This document shows positions 18,282 through 27,252 of a stretch of DNA of 64,000 nt, piece after piece. The DNA lies in NCBI GenBank assembly GCA_024413595.1, contig JAKSUC010000008.1:1-64000 (forward strand), given 5' to 3'. Position 1 is the first letter of the stretch. Every line of letters begins with the position of its first letter. Made by a program: the position numbers and the translations under genes. The notes under the pieces are model-generated. The model was not told the DNA's origin. It did no database searches and was given only the letters and a program-made list of their open reading frames with translations. This stretch comes from Bacteroidales bacterium (lineage in GTDB: Bacteria; Bacteroidota; Bacteroidia; Bacteroidales; UBA3824).

Positions 18282-18437
18282 GGAACAACAAGCCTTTATA
18301 AATTTATAGAAGCACATATTTACGTAATTTTCTTAATCTTTATTATGCTAAAAACTATTTCAAAAAAATCAAAATTTGCGAAAAATTGAACCCTGTTTTT
18401 TTATATTATGAATTATGATTTTTTAAATGTTATTTTT

Positions 18438-18467
18438 TTTGTTATTAAAAAAGAGATTTTACTTTTG
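18438..18467 (+). promoter_or_regulatory. Promoter of the etfB-etfA-acyl-CoA dehydrogenase operon
   Basis: TTTG (18438-18441) and TACTTTTG (18460-18467) are 18 bases apart, 28 bases before the etfB start codon. Confidence 0.6.
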
Positions 18468-18495
18468 CTTTTAAATATTAAAATAAACACTAAAA

Positions 18496-19365
18496 ATGAA
18501 AGGATTTAAAATTATTGTATTGGCAAAGCAAGTACCTGACACACGTAACGTAAGCAAAGACGCTATGAAAGAAGATGGTACAATGAATCGTGCTGCATTG
18601 CCGGCTATTTTTAATCCCGAAGATCTTAACGCTCTCGAACAAGCTTTAAGAATTAAGGACAAATATCCGCAATCAACAATCACTATTTTAACCATGGGAC
18701 TACCAAAAGCTGCTGACATAGTTCGTGAAGGATTGTTTCGTGGTGCTGACAATGGGGTTTTACTCACAGATCGCAAATTAGGTGGTAGCGACACTCTTGC
18801 TACTAGTTATGCTATTTCTCAAGCTATTAAAACTATTGGTAACTTTGACATTATATTATGTGGTCGTCAAGCTATTGATGGAGATACAGCTCAAGTGGGA
18901 CCTCAAGCTGCAGAAAAACTCAACATTCCACAAGTTACATACGCAGAACAAATTATAGACATCAACGAAAAAAACATCACTATCCGTCGTCGTTTAGAAC
19001 ATGGTGTTGAAACTATTTGTTCTTCTTTTCCTTTGTTAATTACAGTTCATGGTTCTGCAGCTCCTTGCCGTAGCAGAAATGCAAAACTCACAATGAAATA
19101 TAAATATGCAAAAACTCCTGACGAAATTGTTCAAACTGGTGTTGATGCCGAATTATATAAAAATAAACCATACCTAAATATTAAAGTATGGTCGGCTGAT
19201 GATATTAATGCTGATGAACAACGTCTTGGATTATCTGGTTCGCCTACTAAAGTAAAAAAAATTGAAATGGTGGTTCTTCAAACTAAAGAATCTAAAAAAC
19301 TATCTTCTAACGATAGTGATATCAAAATGCTTATGGGCGAATTAAGTGAAAAACATGTTATTTAA
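18496..19365 (+). CDS. etfB: Electron transfer flavoprotein beta subunit
   Basis: EtfB forms a heterodimer with EtfA and carries AMP or a second flavin, passing electrons from acyl-CoA dehydrogenases toward the quinone pool or, in anaerobes, taking part in bifurcation. The 289-residue protein begins FKIIVLAKQVPDTRNV. It contains NPEDLNALEQALRIKD near residue 41, the nucleotide-binding segment LCGRQAIDGDTAQVGPQAAEKL near residue 120, and the signature VTYAEQIIDINEKNITIRRRLEHGVETI near residue 153. The length is at the long end for the family because of a ~35-residue C-terminal extension. First gene of a three-gene operon with etfA and an acyl-CoA dehydrogenase. Confidence 0.95.
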   Translation: MKGFKIIVLAKQVPDTRNVSKDAMKEDGTMNRAALPAIFNPEDLNALEQALRIKDKYPQSTITILTMGLPKAADIVREGLFRGADNGVLLTDRKLGGSDTLATSYAISQAIKTIGNFDIILCGRQAIDGDTAQVGPQAAEKLNIPQVTYAEQIIDINEKNITIRRRLEHGVETICSSFPLLITVHGSAAPCRSRNAKLTMKYKYAKTPDEIVQTGVDAELYKNKPYLNIKVWSADDINADEQRLGLSGSPTKVKKIEMVVLQTKESKKLSSNDSDIKMLMGELSEKHVI

Positions 19366-19398
19366 GTAGTAAGTAGTAAGTAGAAAGTAGTAAGTAGT
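19364..19398. repeat. Five tandem copies of a 7-bp unit between etfB and etfA
   Basis: AAGTAGT repeats five times without interruption (the third copy is AAGTAGA), starting inside the etfB stop codon and filling half of the 76-base spacer before etfA. It is a simple microsatellite that could vary in copy number. Confidence 0.85.
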
Positions 19399-19441
19399 AA
19401 GTTTTAAATATTCAACTCTCTACCAATAAAAATATATAACA

Positions 19442-20449
19442 ATGAACAACATATTTGTATATTGTGAAATAGAAGACGGAATTGTTGCTGATGTAAGTTT
19501 AGAACTTTTATCTAAAGGTCGTGAACTTGCAAATCGTCTTGATTGTAAACTAGAAGCAATTGCTATCGATTATAAATTATCAAAAATAGGAGAACAAATT
19601 TTTAAATATGGTGTGGATGTTATCCACGTTTGCGACAATTCTAAATTGTCGCCATATCAAACCTTACCACATTCAAAAATTGTTATCGAACTTATTAAAC
19701 AAGAAAAACCTCAAATTGTATTATTTGGAGCCACATCAATAGGTCGCGACCTTGCTCCACATGTTGCTTCGGCTCTAAAAGTTGGACTTACTGCCGATTG
19801 TACAAGTCTGGAAATTGGCGATCATGAAGAAAAGAAAATTAATAAAACTTACAAAAATCTTCTTTACCAAATTCGTCCTGCATTTGGAGGTAATATTATT
19901 GCAACTATCATAAACCTTGAAGCTCGTCCTCAAATGGCTACTGTTCGCGAAGGGGTTATGAAAAAAATTGTTTTTGATGATAATTATAAAGGTGAAATCA
20001 AATTATTTGACTTTAAAAAGATTATTGTAGACACTGATTTTGCTGTTAAAATTATTGATAGAGTTATTGAAAAAAGTAAAATAAATCTAAAATCAGCACC
20101 TGTAATTGTTGCAGGAGGATATGGCGTTGGTTCAAAAGAGAATTTTAAATTATTGCATCAATTAGCCGATATACTTGGAGGTGAAGTAGGAGCTTCGCGC
20201 GCTGCTGTTGACGCGGGATACACTGAACACGAACGTCAAATTGGACAAACTGGTGTTACTGTTCGTCCTAAATTATACATTGCGTGTGGTATTAGTGGTC
20301 AAGTTCAACATCGAGCTGGCATGCAAGACTCTTCTATTATTATTTCTATAAATACCGATGAAAACGCACCTATCAATTCTATTGCCGATTATGTGATTAT
20401 TGGTGATGTTTCAGAGGTTTTAACTAAAATGATTAAATACTATAAATAA
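19442..20449 (+). CDS. etfA: Electron transfer flavoprotein alpha subunit
   Basis: EtfA holds the FAD of the electron transfer flavoprotein. The 335-residue protein has the N-terminal adenine-nucleotide fold up to about residue 190. The FAD-binding C-terminal domain follows, with VIVAGGYGVGSKENFKLLHQLADILGGEVGASRAAVDAGY near residue 221, QIGQTGVTVRPKLYIACGISGQVQHRAGMQ, and INTDENAPINSIADYVIIGDVSEVL, the standard ETF-alpha signature. It is the second gene of the etfB-etfA-acyl-CoA dehydrogenase operon; the dehydrogenase starts ten bases after its stop. Confidence 0.96.
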   Translation: MNNIFVYCEIEDGIVADVSLELLSKGRELANRLDCKLEAIAIDYKLSKIGEQIFKYGVDVIHVCDNSKLSPYQTLPHSKIVIELIKQEKPQIVLFGATSIGRDLAPHVASALKVGLTADCTSLEIGDHEEKKINKTYKNLLYQIRPAFGGNIIATIINLEARPQMATVREGVMKKIVFDDNYKGEIKLFDFKKIIVDTDFAVKIIDRVIEKSKINLKSAPVIVAGGYGVGSKENFKLLHQLADILGGEVGASRAAVDAGYTEHERQIGQTGVTVRPKLYIACGISGQVQHRAGMQDSSIIISINTDENAPINSIADYVIIGDVSEVLTKMIKYYK

Positions 20450-20459
20450 TTCTAAGATC

Positions 20460-22169
20460 ATGGCTAATTTTTATAATGACAATTCAGACCTACAATTTCA
20501 TCTTACTCATCCTTTAATGAATAGAATAATTGAGTTAAGAGAAAGAGGTTTTGCTGATAAAAATAAATTTGATTATGCTCCTTCAAACCTCGATGATGCT
20601 ATTGATAGCTATCAAAAAGTGATGGAACTTTGTGGCGAAATTTGTGCAGATGTTATTGCTCCTAATGCAGAAGCTAATGATATTGAAGGACATTCTATTG
20701 AAAACGATCATTTAAAATATAATTCTCATACATTAGAAAACTACGAAGCTCTTCGCAAAGCTAGTGTTTGGGGCATAACTTTACCTAGGAAATATAATGG
20801 TCTAAACTTTTCGAATGTTCCATACATAATGGTAGGCGAAATGATTTCACGTGCTGATGGTGGATTTGCAAACTTTTGGGGACTTCAAGATTGCGCTGAA
20901 ACAATCAATGAATTTGCTTCTGAAGAACTTAAACAAGAATTTTTACCTCTTGCAGCACAAGGAAAATCTCTTGCTATGGTTTTAACAGAACCAGACGCGG
21001 GGTCTGACCTTCAAAGTGTTCAACTAAAAGCTAGATACGATGCCGACAAAAACCAATGGTTTTTAAACGGTGTTAAACGTTTTATTACAAATGGAGATGC
21101 CGACATTCAATTAGTTCTTGCTCGTAGCGAAGAAGGCACGGGCGATGGGCGTGGTTTATCATTGTTTATTTACGAAAAAGACAAACATTGCCAAATTGTT
21201 CGTCGTGTAGAAAACAAATTAGGCATTCATGGGTCTCCTACATGTGAACTTGTTTACAAAGACGCTCCTGCACGTTTGTTAGGTGATAGAAAAATGGGAT
21301 TGATTAAATACGTTATGAGTTTGATGTATTGTGCTCGACTTGGTGTTGGTGGTCAATCTGTTGGTATTGCCGAAGCTGCTTATCGCGAAGCTATTAAATA
21401 TGCTAACGAACGTGAACAATTTAAATCGCCTATCATAAAATTTCCTGCTGTTTATCAATTGCTAGGAAATATGAATGCAAAACTTAAAGGTATGCGTAGC
21501 CTTTTATATGAAACTGCTCGTTTTGTTGATATGAGTAAACTATTGCAAGAAATTCAAAATAACAAAGAACGTACTCTTACTTCTGATGAACGCGCAGATC
21601 TTAAATACTATAAAAAGATGGCTGATGCCTTCACTCCTTTATTAAAATTATTTTCTAGTGAATGGTGTAATCAAATTGCATACGATGCTCTTCAAATTCA
21701 TGGTGGTTCTGGATATATGAAAGATTTTCCTATTGAACGCATCACGCGTGATGCTCGTATCACTACAATTTACGAAGGAACTTCGCAACTTCAAGTTGTT
21801 GCTGCTATTAAAGGGGTTACAACGGGAATTTTTTCTCAACGTATGGCAGAATTGGATAGCATGATGGCCAATAATGAAAACCTTCAACAACAACGTAATC
21901 TTCTTTTACAAATGACTAATGATTACGAAAATGCTATTAAAACTGTTGAAAGTTTCAAATGTCAAGAGTATATAGATTTTCAAGCGCGTAATCTTGTTGA
22001 AATGGCTGGTAATATTATTGTTTCATACTTATTATTTACTGATAGTATAAGAAATGATAAATTTTTAAACAATGCAAACATATTCTTAAACCTTGCCATT
22101 GCTGAAAATGCTATGAAATTTAAATATATCAATAATGGTAATCCTAATGATTTAGATTGGTATAAATAA
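20460..22169 (+). CDS. Acyl-CoA dehydrogenase family protein
   Basis: A flavin enzyme of the acyl-CoA dehydrogenase superfamily, 569 residues. It is longer than the ~380-residue core because of an extra C-terminal helical domain, as in the very-long-chain and Bacteroidota types. The core shows AMVLTEPDAGSDLQSVQLKA (FAD and substrate site, near residue 172), NGVKRFITNGDADIQLVLAR, and KLGIHGSPTCELVY. Near residue 405 comes DALQIHGGSGYMKDFPIERITRDARITTIYEGTSQLQ, with the glutamate (YEGT) that serves as catalytic base in many members. Co-transcription with etfBA fits electron transfer to ETF. Chain-length preference cannot be assigned. Confidence 0.93.
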   Translation: MANFYNDNSDLQFHLTHPLMNRIIELRERGFADKNKFDYAPSNLDDAIDSYQKVMELCGEICADVIAPNAEANDIEGHSIENDHLKYNSHTLENYEALRKASVWGITLPRKYNGLNFSNVPYIMVGEMISRADGGFANFWGLQDCAETINEFASEELKQEFLPLAAQGKSLAMVLTEPDAGSDLQSVQLKARYDADKNQWFLNGVKRFITNGDADIQLVLARSEEGTGDGRGLSLFIYEKDKHCQIVRRVENKLGIHGSPTCELVYKDAPARLLGDRKMGLIKYVMSLMYCARLGVGGQSVGIAEAAYREAIKYANEREQFKSPIIKFPAVYQLLGNMNAKLKGMRSLLYETARFVDMSKLLQEIQNNKERTLTSDERADLKYYKKMADAFTPLLKLFSSEWCNQIAYDALQIHGGSGYMKDFPIERITRDARITTIYEGTSQLQVVAAIKGVTTGIFSQRMAELDSMMANNENLQQQRNLLLQMTNDYENAIKTVESFKCQEYIDFQARNLVEMAGNIIVSYLLFTDSIRNDKFLNNANIFLNLAIAENAMKFKYINNGNPNDLDWYK

Positions 22170-22191
22170 TAAATAGCATACATAAAATAAT

Positions 22192-22231
22192 AAAGCGAGT
22201 ATGAAAAAACTTTTTTTTCATACTCGCTTTT
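22192..22231. terminator. Bidirectional terminator between the acyl-CoA dehydrogenase and mntP genes
   Basis: GCGAGTATGAAAAAA pairs with TTTTTTTCATACTCGC, flanked by A and T runs. It can end transcripts from both converging genes. The same GCGAGTAT stem core recurs in the terminator at 29391. Confidence 0.85.
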
Positions 22232-22256
22232 GTTATTTATAAAGTGTTGTTTTTTT

Positions 22257-22823
22257 TTATTCCATCAAATGAGTTACCAATATTTTTACACCTATTAATA
22301 TTAATATAATACCGCCAATAATATTTAGTTTTTTACCTAATTGATTTTTAAACAATCTACCTAGTGTTAAACCAATTATAGCTGCCAATGCTGTTACAAA
22401 AAATACTGATAATGTTATTTCTACAACATTATTATCAACTAGTCCTAGACTAAAACCTACAAACAAAGCATCTATACTTGTAGCTACTCCCATTGCTAAT
22501 AATACAGGTAATTTTAATACATTAAACTTTTTTTGTGAATCTTCTTCATTATTTTCTTCTTTTGATAAAATCATTCTTAATCCTAAAAACATCAAAAGAA
22601 CAAATGCCAACCAATGGTCAAACGAAGCTACAAACTGAACTACTATACTTCCTGAAAACAATCCGCCTAATATAAATGCAGCTTGTACTAATGCTAATAC
22701 AAATGCAAAATATGAATAATTTATTGTTTTACGATTTGTAATAAATGGACCTGAAACTACTGACACTGCTAATGTATCAAAACATAATCCAACTGACAAT
22801 ATAAATATTTCTAAAAAGTTCAT
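22257..22823 (-). CDS. mntP: Manganese efflux pump MntP-like membrane protein
   Basis: A 188-residue protein with six hydrophobic helices in two related halves. Each half carries the family's conserved Asp motif: VGLCFDTLAVSVVSG near residue 11 and GVATSIDALFVGFSLG near residue 111. These aspartates are essential in MntP for Mn2+ export. Length matches E. coli MntP (188). No manganese riboswitch (yybP-ykoY type) is evident in the short space upstream, which holds only a few bases before the beta-barrel gene, so the two are probably cotranscribed. Confidence 0.88.
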   Translation of the reverse strand: MNFLEIFILSVGLCFDTLAVSVVSGPFITNRKTINYSYFAFVLALVQAAFILGGLFSGSIVVQFVASFDHWLAFVLLMFLGLRMILSKEENNEEDSQKKFNVLKLPVLLAMGVATSIDALFVGFSLGLVDNNVVEITLSVFFVTALAAIIGLTLGRLFKNQLGKKLNIIGGIILILIGVKILVTHLME

Positions 22824-22826
22824 TTT

Positions 22827-23441
22827 TTAAAATACAAACGATATTCTTATTATTGGATTACTATAAACATTATATTTCAACCCATTAGAATCATTCACAT
22901 TCCACAACAACATATAATTTATACCCATATATTCATTAAAACTCATGTGATAACCAATTCCTAATATTACAGGCATATCCCATTGGCGATTTTTTTCGAT
23001 ATAATAATTTCCATAACCATCAAATTTATTATCAAAATTTAACCCACTTACTTCGGCATGTAAAACAAGACTCCTTATGGGATAAACATCTGCAAAAACT
23101 CCCGCTCCATAAACCGATGTTCTATAAGAATCCAACAAAATATCTTCATCATAACTATAAAACATATATGTTGCTGTTACGCCTGCACTCACCACTTTAT
23201 TAAATCGATATCCAAAAAATGGTTCTGTTTCGATATATGCCATTGAATTGCCCAAACCAAATCCCAAATTTCCTCCAAATGTATACTTCTCTAAAAAAGA
23301 TTTATCATCTTTTTTCTTTTTTTCATTATTTGAAATTGTTATTTGACTTTTTTCTTCGTCTTCAAAATCCTCAAATTGTGCATAACTTACTTTTGATATC
23401 ACTATAAATGATAATACCAATAATAAATATTTATATTTCAT
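22827..23441 (-). CDS. Exported outer-membrane beta-barrel-like protein
   Basis: A 204-residue protein with a signal peptide (YLLLVLSFIVISKVSYA). A short acidic then basic linker (FEDFEDEEKSQ, EKKKKDDK) leads to alternating hydrophobic strands with many Tyr, Gly and Asn and a C-terminal Phe (NPIIRISFVF), the usual end of outer-membrane barrels. About eight strands are suggested (for example FGGNLGFGLGNSMAYIETEPFFGYRF and VVSAGVTATYMFYSY). The function is unknown. It sits between cbpA and mntP, with 18 and 3 bases of spacing, on the same strand. Confidence 0.75.
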   Translation of the reverse strand: MKYKYLLLVLSFIVISKVSYAQFEDFEDEEKSQITISNNEKKKKDDKSFLEKYTFGGNLGFGLGNSMAYIETEPFFGYRFNKVVSAGVTATYMFYSYDEDILLDSYRTSVYGAGVFADVYPIRSLVLHAEVSGLNFDNKFDGYGNYYIEKNRQWDMPVILGIGYHMSFNEYMGINYMLLWNVNDSNGLKYNVYSNPIIRISFVF

Positions 23442-23459
23442 AGTCTTAATAAATTAATA

Positions 23460-24338
23460 CTAATTATTAGAAATCTTTGTTCGCAAATCTCGTAGTTGTT
23501 CTATTAATTCTTTTTCTTTGTCACTGATATTTTTAGGCAATGAATATTTAACCTTTACAAACAAATCTCCATAAACTCCTGGTGTATTATAAACAGGCAT
23601 ACCTTTACTTCTAATTCTTAATTGTTTACCATATTCTATTCCTTGAGGAATAGCAATTTTAATATTTCCAGAAAGTGTAGATATCATAATATATCCACCC
23701 AAAAGTATTGTATAAATATCTACATAAACTTCTGTAAATAACTCATCACCTCTACGAGTAAACAAAGGATCTGGTGTAACCCCTACCCTAACATATAAAT
23801 CACCACGACGTCCTCCAGCTACTCCTGGATAACCTTGTTCTGGTATTTTTAACAATGTATCATCTGATATTCCTGGCTTTATTTTTAAACGTAACTCATT
23901 TCCAAGAACATTTAATATACGTGTTGAACCCGTATAAGCCTCTTGCAACGATATATTTATTTTGCCTGTAAAATTATCACCTTTAAATAATGAACTATTT
24001 TTAAAAAAATTGTTGAAAAATTCAGAATATCCGCCTCGTTTTGCTCTTTCAAACCAACTATCTTCTGCCGAGGTTGTTGTATTTTGAGCACTTCTTGTAT
24101 AAAAATCATCTGTATTTTTCTGCCCATCAAACATAACATCAAATTTTTTACGTTTTTCGGCATCACTTAATACATCGTATGCTTCGTTTATTTCTTTAAA
24201 TTTTTCTTCGGCAGCTAAATTTCCAGGATTACGATCTGGATGATAAGTCATTGCTAATCTACGATATGACTTTTTTATTTGCTCTGCTGAGGCATTTTTT
24301 TCAACCTCTAAAATTTTATAATAATCTTTAAATTGCAT
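23460..24338 (-). CDS. cbpA: DnaJ-type co-chaperone, CbpA family
   Basis: The J domain occupies residues 3-68 (DYYKILEVEKNASAEQIKKSYRRLAMTYHPDRNPG) with the HPD tripeptide that stimulates DnaK ATPase. A short linker follows, then two DnaJ C-terminal beta domains (GDLYVRVGVTPDPLFTRRGDELFTEVYVDIYTILLGG, then LRIRSKGMPVYNTPGVYGDLFVKVKYSLP). There is no Cys-rich zinc domain, which makes it a CbpA-type rather than DnaJ-type protein. Length is 292. I use the ATG at 24338; the frame opens two codons earlier with TTG. It heads a probable three-gene unit with the beta-barrel protein and mntP. Confidence 0.9.
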   Translation of the reverse strand: MQFKDYYKILEVEKNASAEQIKKSYRRLAMTYHPDRNPGNLAAEEKFKEINEAYDVLSDAEKRKKFDVMFDGQKNTDDFYTRSAQNTTTSAEDSWFERAKRGGYSEFFNNFFKNSSLFKGDNFTGKINISLQEAYTGSTRILNVLGNELRLKIKPGISDDTLLKIPEQGYPGVAGGRRGDLYVRVGVTPDPLFTRRGDELFTEVYVDIYTILLGGYIMISTLSGNIKIAIPQGIEYGKQLRIRSKGMPVYNTPGVYGDLFVKVKYSLPKNISDKEKELIEQLRDLRTKISNN

Positions 24339-24418
24339 AATCAATAAAAGTAATGGTTAAAAATATATACATATATTGTATTTTTTTGTAATTTTACAAA
24401 GTTAAAAAAGTTACCGAA

Positions 24419-25108
24419 TTGGCACTAATAAAAATAGAAAAACTTTCTAAAACTTACAACAAAGGTAGCAATAAAATTTTTGCTTTACGAAATATTAATA
24501 TAGATATTGAAGAAGGTGAATTTGTTTCTATTGTTGGTAAGTCGGGTTCGGGCAAGTCTACTCTTCTAAATATTCTTGGAGGAATTGATACTAATGCCGA
24601 AGGAAATGTTATTTATAACGGCGATAATATTCTTGAAATGAACGAAAAACAATTATCGCATTATAGGAAATATACAGTTGGTATGATTTTTCAATCTTTT
24701 AACCTTATTCCTTGGCGAACCGCTATCGACAATGTAAAACTACCTTTAATGTTTAGTGAATTTCCGCGTAGTTTAAGAGAAACTCGTGCTTGTGAATTAT
24801 TATACAACATGGGATTAAACAAACGTGCGCTTCATTATCCTTCTGAACTTTCGGGAGGAGAAGCTCAACGTGTGGCTATTGCTAGAGCGCTGGCTAATAA
24901 ACCAAAAATTATTTTAGCCGACGAACCTACAGGCAATCTTGACACTGCTACGTCTTTTGAAATTATGTCGCTTTTACAAATGTTTAACCAAAAACATAAT
25001 ATCACTATTATTATGGTAACTCACGACAAAGATACAGCTTACCGTGTTTCGCATAAAACTGTTCTTTTGTCTGATGGGGAAATTATTAAAACCACTATTA
25101 AAGAATAA
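24419..25108 (+). CDS. ABC transporter ATP-binding protein, MacB/LolD type
   Basis: A 229-residue ATPase with Walker A GKSGSGKST near residue 40, Q-loop FQSFNLIPWRTAIDNV, signature LSGGEAQRVAIARAL near residue 139, Walker B IILADEPTGNLD and the switch His in VTHDKD. The pattern VSIVGKSGSGKSTLLNILGGID and the FNLIPWRTA stretch are typical of the LolD/MacB/FtsE group that works with FtsX-fold permeases. The start is an unusual TTG at 24419 (residues ALIKIEKL follow); no in-frame ATG exists before the Walker A region. The permease gene begins three bases after its stop. Confidence 0.92.
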   Translation: MALIKIEKLSKTYNKGSNKIFALRNINIDIEEGEFVSIVGKSGSGKSTLLNILGGIDTNAEGNVIYNGDNILEMNEKQLSHYRKYTVGMIFQSFNLIPWRTAIDNVKLPLMFSEFPRSLRETRACELLYNMGLNKRALHYPSELSGGEAQRVAIARALANKPKIILADEPTGNLDTATSFEIMSLLQMFNQKHNITIIMVTHDKDTAYRVSHKTVLLSDGEIIKTTIKE

Positions 25109-25111
25109 TTT

Positions 25112-26494
25112 ATGAAACCATACGATATTATTTCGCTTTCGCTTAATAATTTAACTCAAAATAAATTTAGAACCTTTCTTGCTATTTTAGGGGTTACAAT
25201 AGGCATTGGGTCTTTGAGTTCTATGATTTCTATTGGGCAAGGTATTACAAACAACATTACTAACACGCTTATTAGTAATGATATTTTTACGGGGCTTAAT
25301 GTTAGCACTAAAGACGACGATTATAGTAAATATGGCAATCTTGGTAATTATTTATATAGCGAAGAATCTTTACCTATCAACGACTCTATTGTTTCTGTTA
25401 TTGAACAGATTCCGCAAGTTACTACGGTTTTTCCTGAAATTATTAAATTTGCTGAAATTTCTTTTAATGGTAAATCTATTAAAAGTAATGTAAAATCAGT
25501 GCCTGCTATTATGGGAAAATTTAAACCTTTTAGCAATATGGCTCATGGTCATTTTTATAAATCTGACAAAGAAAATTCCGTTGTTTTAAGCAAAGCTGCT
25601 TTATATAAATTTGGATATATTATTGAAGGTGATAATGATTTTGGTAAAAGCAAAAACATTAAAGTTTTACCTGCTGACTCTATTATTGGTAAAGATATTC
25701 ATATTATTACTAAAATATTCGACTATAATAAATACAATCCTAATTCTGCTTCAAATGCAGAAATACCTATTATACACGACACCACTACTTTAACCATTAC
25801 TGGTATTGTTCAACAAAGTCCTTTATCTGCGGGATTATTATCGGTGGGTATTTTTCTTCCTTCTAATACTTGTGAAAATTTACATGCTATTGACTTAAAA
25901 GATGTTTTCAACATTATTAACGACAAACCTGTTAATTATGAAAATTATAAATCTTTGTATGTTAAAGTTTTGAATTATAAAGACCTTAAAATTGTAAAAT
26001 CTAAAATTGAAGATATGGGATTTGTTGTTTTTTCTGTTGGCGACAAACTTGAAGACATAGAAAAAATATTCAATATTATTGATATTCTTCTTGCTGCAAT
26101 TGGGACTATTGCTATTTTGGTTTCTATTTTTGGTATTATTAACACTATGTTGATGTCTATTTATGAACGCAGAAAAGAAATTGGAATAATGAAAGCCATA
26201 GGCGCAACTAAACGACAAATTAAACTTATTTTCTATATTGAATCTAGTATTATTGGATTTATTGGTGGAATTTTTGGTGTTTTGTTTGGATGCGTTGCTT
26301 CGGGCGGAGCTAGTGCTATTGCGGGTGAACAAATTGGAAACCTTTTAACGCCAGGTTCTAACTTTTTTGATTTTAATTGGAAATTAGCTGTTGCCTCTAT
26401 TATTTTTGCAACAATTATCACAATTATTGCATCTATATATCCTTCGAGAAAAGCTGCTAAAATTGATCCGTTGATTGCGTTAAGAAGAGAATAA
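25112..26494 (+). CDS. ABC transporter permease, MacB/FtsX family
   Basis: A 460-residue permease with the MacB topology. A first helix (residues ~18-40: FRTFLAILGVTIGIGSLSSMISIG) is followed by a large periplasmic MacB-type domain (about 45-315). Three C-terminal helices follow (about 320-345, 370-400 and 425-445). The conserved cytoplasmic segment MLMSIYERRKEIGIMKAIGATKRQI near residue 345 is the signature of the FtsX fold. It is coupled to the ATPase at 24419-25108. Such systems move substrates from the outer leaflet or periplasm, or transmit force; no membrane-fusion or outer-membrane partner is adjacent, so the cargo is unknown. Confidence 0.92.
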   Translation: MKPYDIISLSLNNLTQNKFRTFLAILGVTIGIGSLSSMISIGQGITNNITNTLISNDIFTGLNVSTKDDDYSKYGNLGNYLYSEESLPINDSIVSVIEQIPQVTTVFPEIIKFAEISFNGKSIKSNVKSVPAIMGKFKPFSNMAHGHFYKSDKENSVVLSKAALYKFGYIIEGDNDFGKSKNIKVLPADSIIGKDIHIITKIFDYNKYNPNSASNAEIPIIHDTTTLTITGIVQQSPLSAGLLSVGIFLPSNTCENLHAIDLKDVFNIINDKPVNYENYKSLYVKVLNYKDLKIVKSKIEDMGFVVFSVGDKLEDIEKIFNIIDILLAAIGTIAILVSIFGIINTMLMSIYERRKEIGIMKAIGATKRQIKLIFYIESSIIGFIGGIFGVLFGCVASGGASAIAGEQIGNLLTPGSNFFDFNWKLAVASIIFATIITIIASIYPSRKAAKIDPLIALRRE

Positions 26495-26641
26495 TAAAAA
26501 ACAAAAATTATAATTATTTTTTATTACATAAATAATTATAAATATCCCAACTCATTTTTTAGTACTAAAAAAAAGCGTTTATGTATATACAAAAACAATA
26601 AAATTTCAGTATATTTGCAATAAACCAAAAATAACTAAAAA

Positions 26642-27235
26642 ATGAATTTTCTTGCCCACATATTTTTATCTGGAGACTCGGCTCTCATAAAAGTTGGGAA
26701 TTTTGTGGGCGATTGGGTTAAAGGTAGCATGATTTCTATTAATGCTAAATATCCTCCTGAAATGGCTAAAGGTATAAGAATGCACCGTTATATCGATAAT
26801 TTTACTGATACCAATGATATTGTAATTAATAGCATTTATAGATTTAAACCTATTTTAGGCAGATATGCGGGTGTGGCTATTGACGTTATTTATGATCATT
26901 TTTTAGCCAAAAATTGGAATCAATATTCTAATATTAGTTTAGATAATTTTGTTAATACTTTTTACGAATATTGTATTCAATATTTTGATATTCTTCCTAA
27001 AAATTTACAACCTTTAATTCCACACCTTATTATTAGTAATCGTTTAAAAAGTTACGAAACAATAAAAGGTATTTCTGCGGCTTTTAAAACTATGGAATGT
27101 CAAACTTCGTTCCCTAAAAAAACTAATGATATTATTGAAATATTAAAAATAAACTATACCGATATAGAAAACGAATTTGGTGAATTTTTTGAAATAATAC
27201 AAAAGTCAATACAAAAAGAATTCTTTAATAATTAA
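26642..27235 (+). CDS. acpH: Acyl carrier protein phosphodiesterase (AcpH family)
   Basis: AcpH removes the 4'-phosphopantetheine group from acyl carrier protein. The 197-residue protein begins MNFLAHIFLSGDSALIKVGNFVGDWVKG. It has the HD-like metal site spread over KGIRMHRYIDNFTDTND (near residue 43) and YAGVAIDVIYDHFLAKNW (near residue 76), as in the DUF479/AcpH family. Length is normal. A TATATTTG box (26610-26617) precedes it by 25 bases. It converges with nadD, with only 17 bases between the stops and no clear terminator there. Confidence 0.88.
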   Translation: MNFLAHIFLSGDSALIKVGNFVGDWVKGSMISINAKYPPEMAKGIRMHRYIDNFTDTNDIVINSIYRFKPILGRYAGVAIDVIYDHFLAKNWNQYSNISLDNFVNTFYEYCIQYFDILPKNLQPLIPHLIISNRLKSYETIKGISAAFKTMECQTSFPKKTNDIIEILKINYTDIENEFGEFFEIIQKSIQKEFFNN

Positions 27236-27252
27236 AAACTAAATAATTAAAT

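Noticed and set aside
22824..22830. Manganese riboswitch before mntP
   Set aside because: Only three bases separate it from the preceding gene, so there is no room for one.
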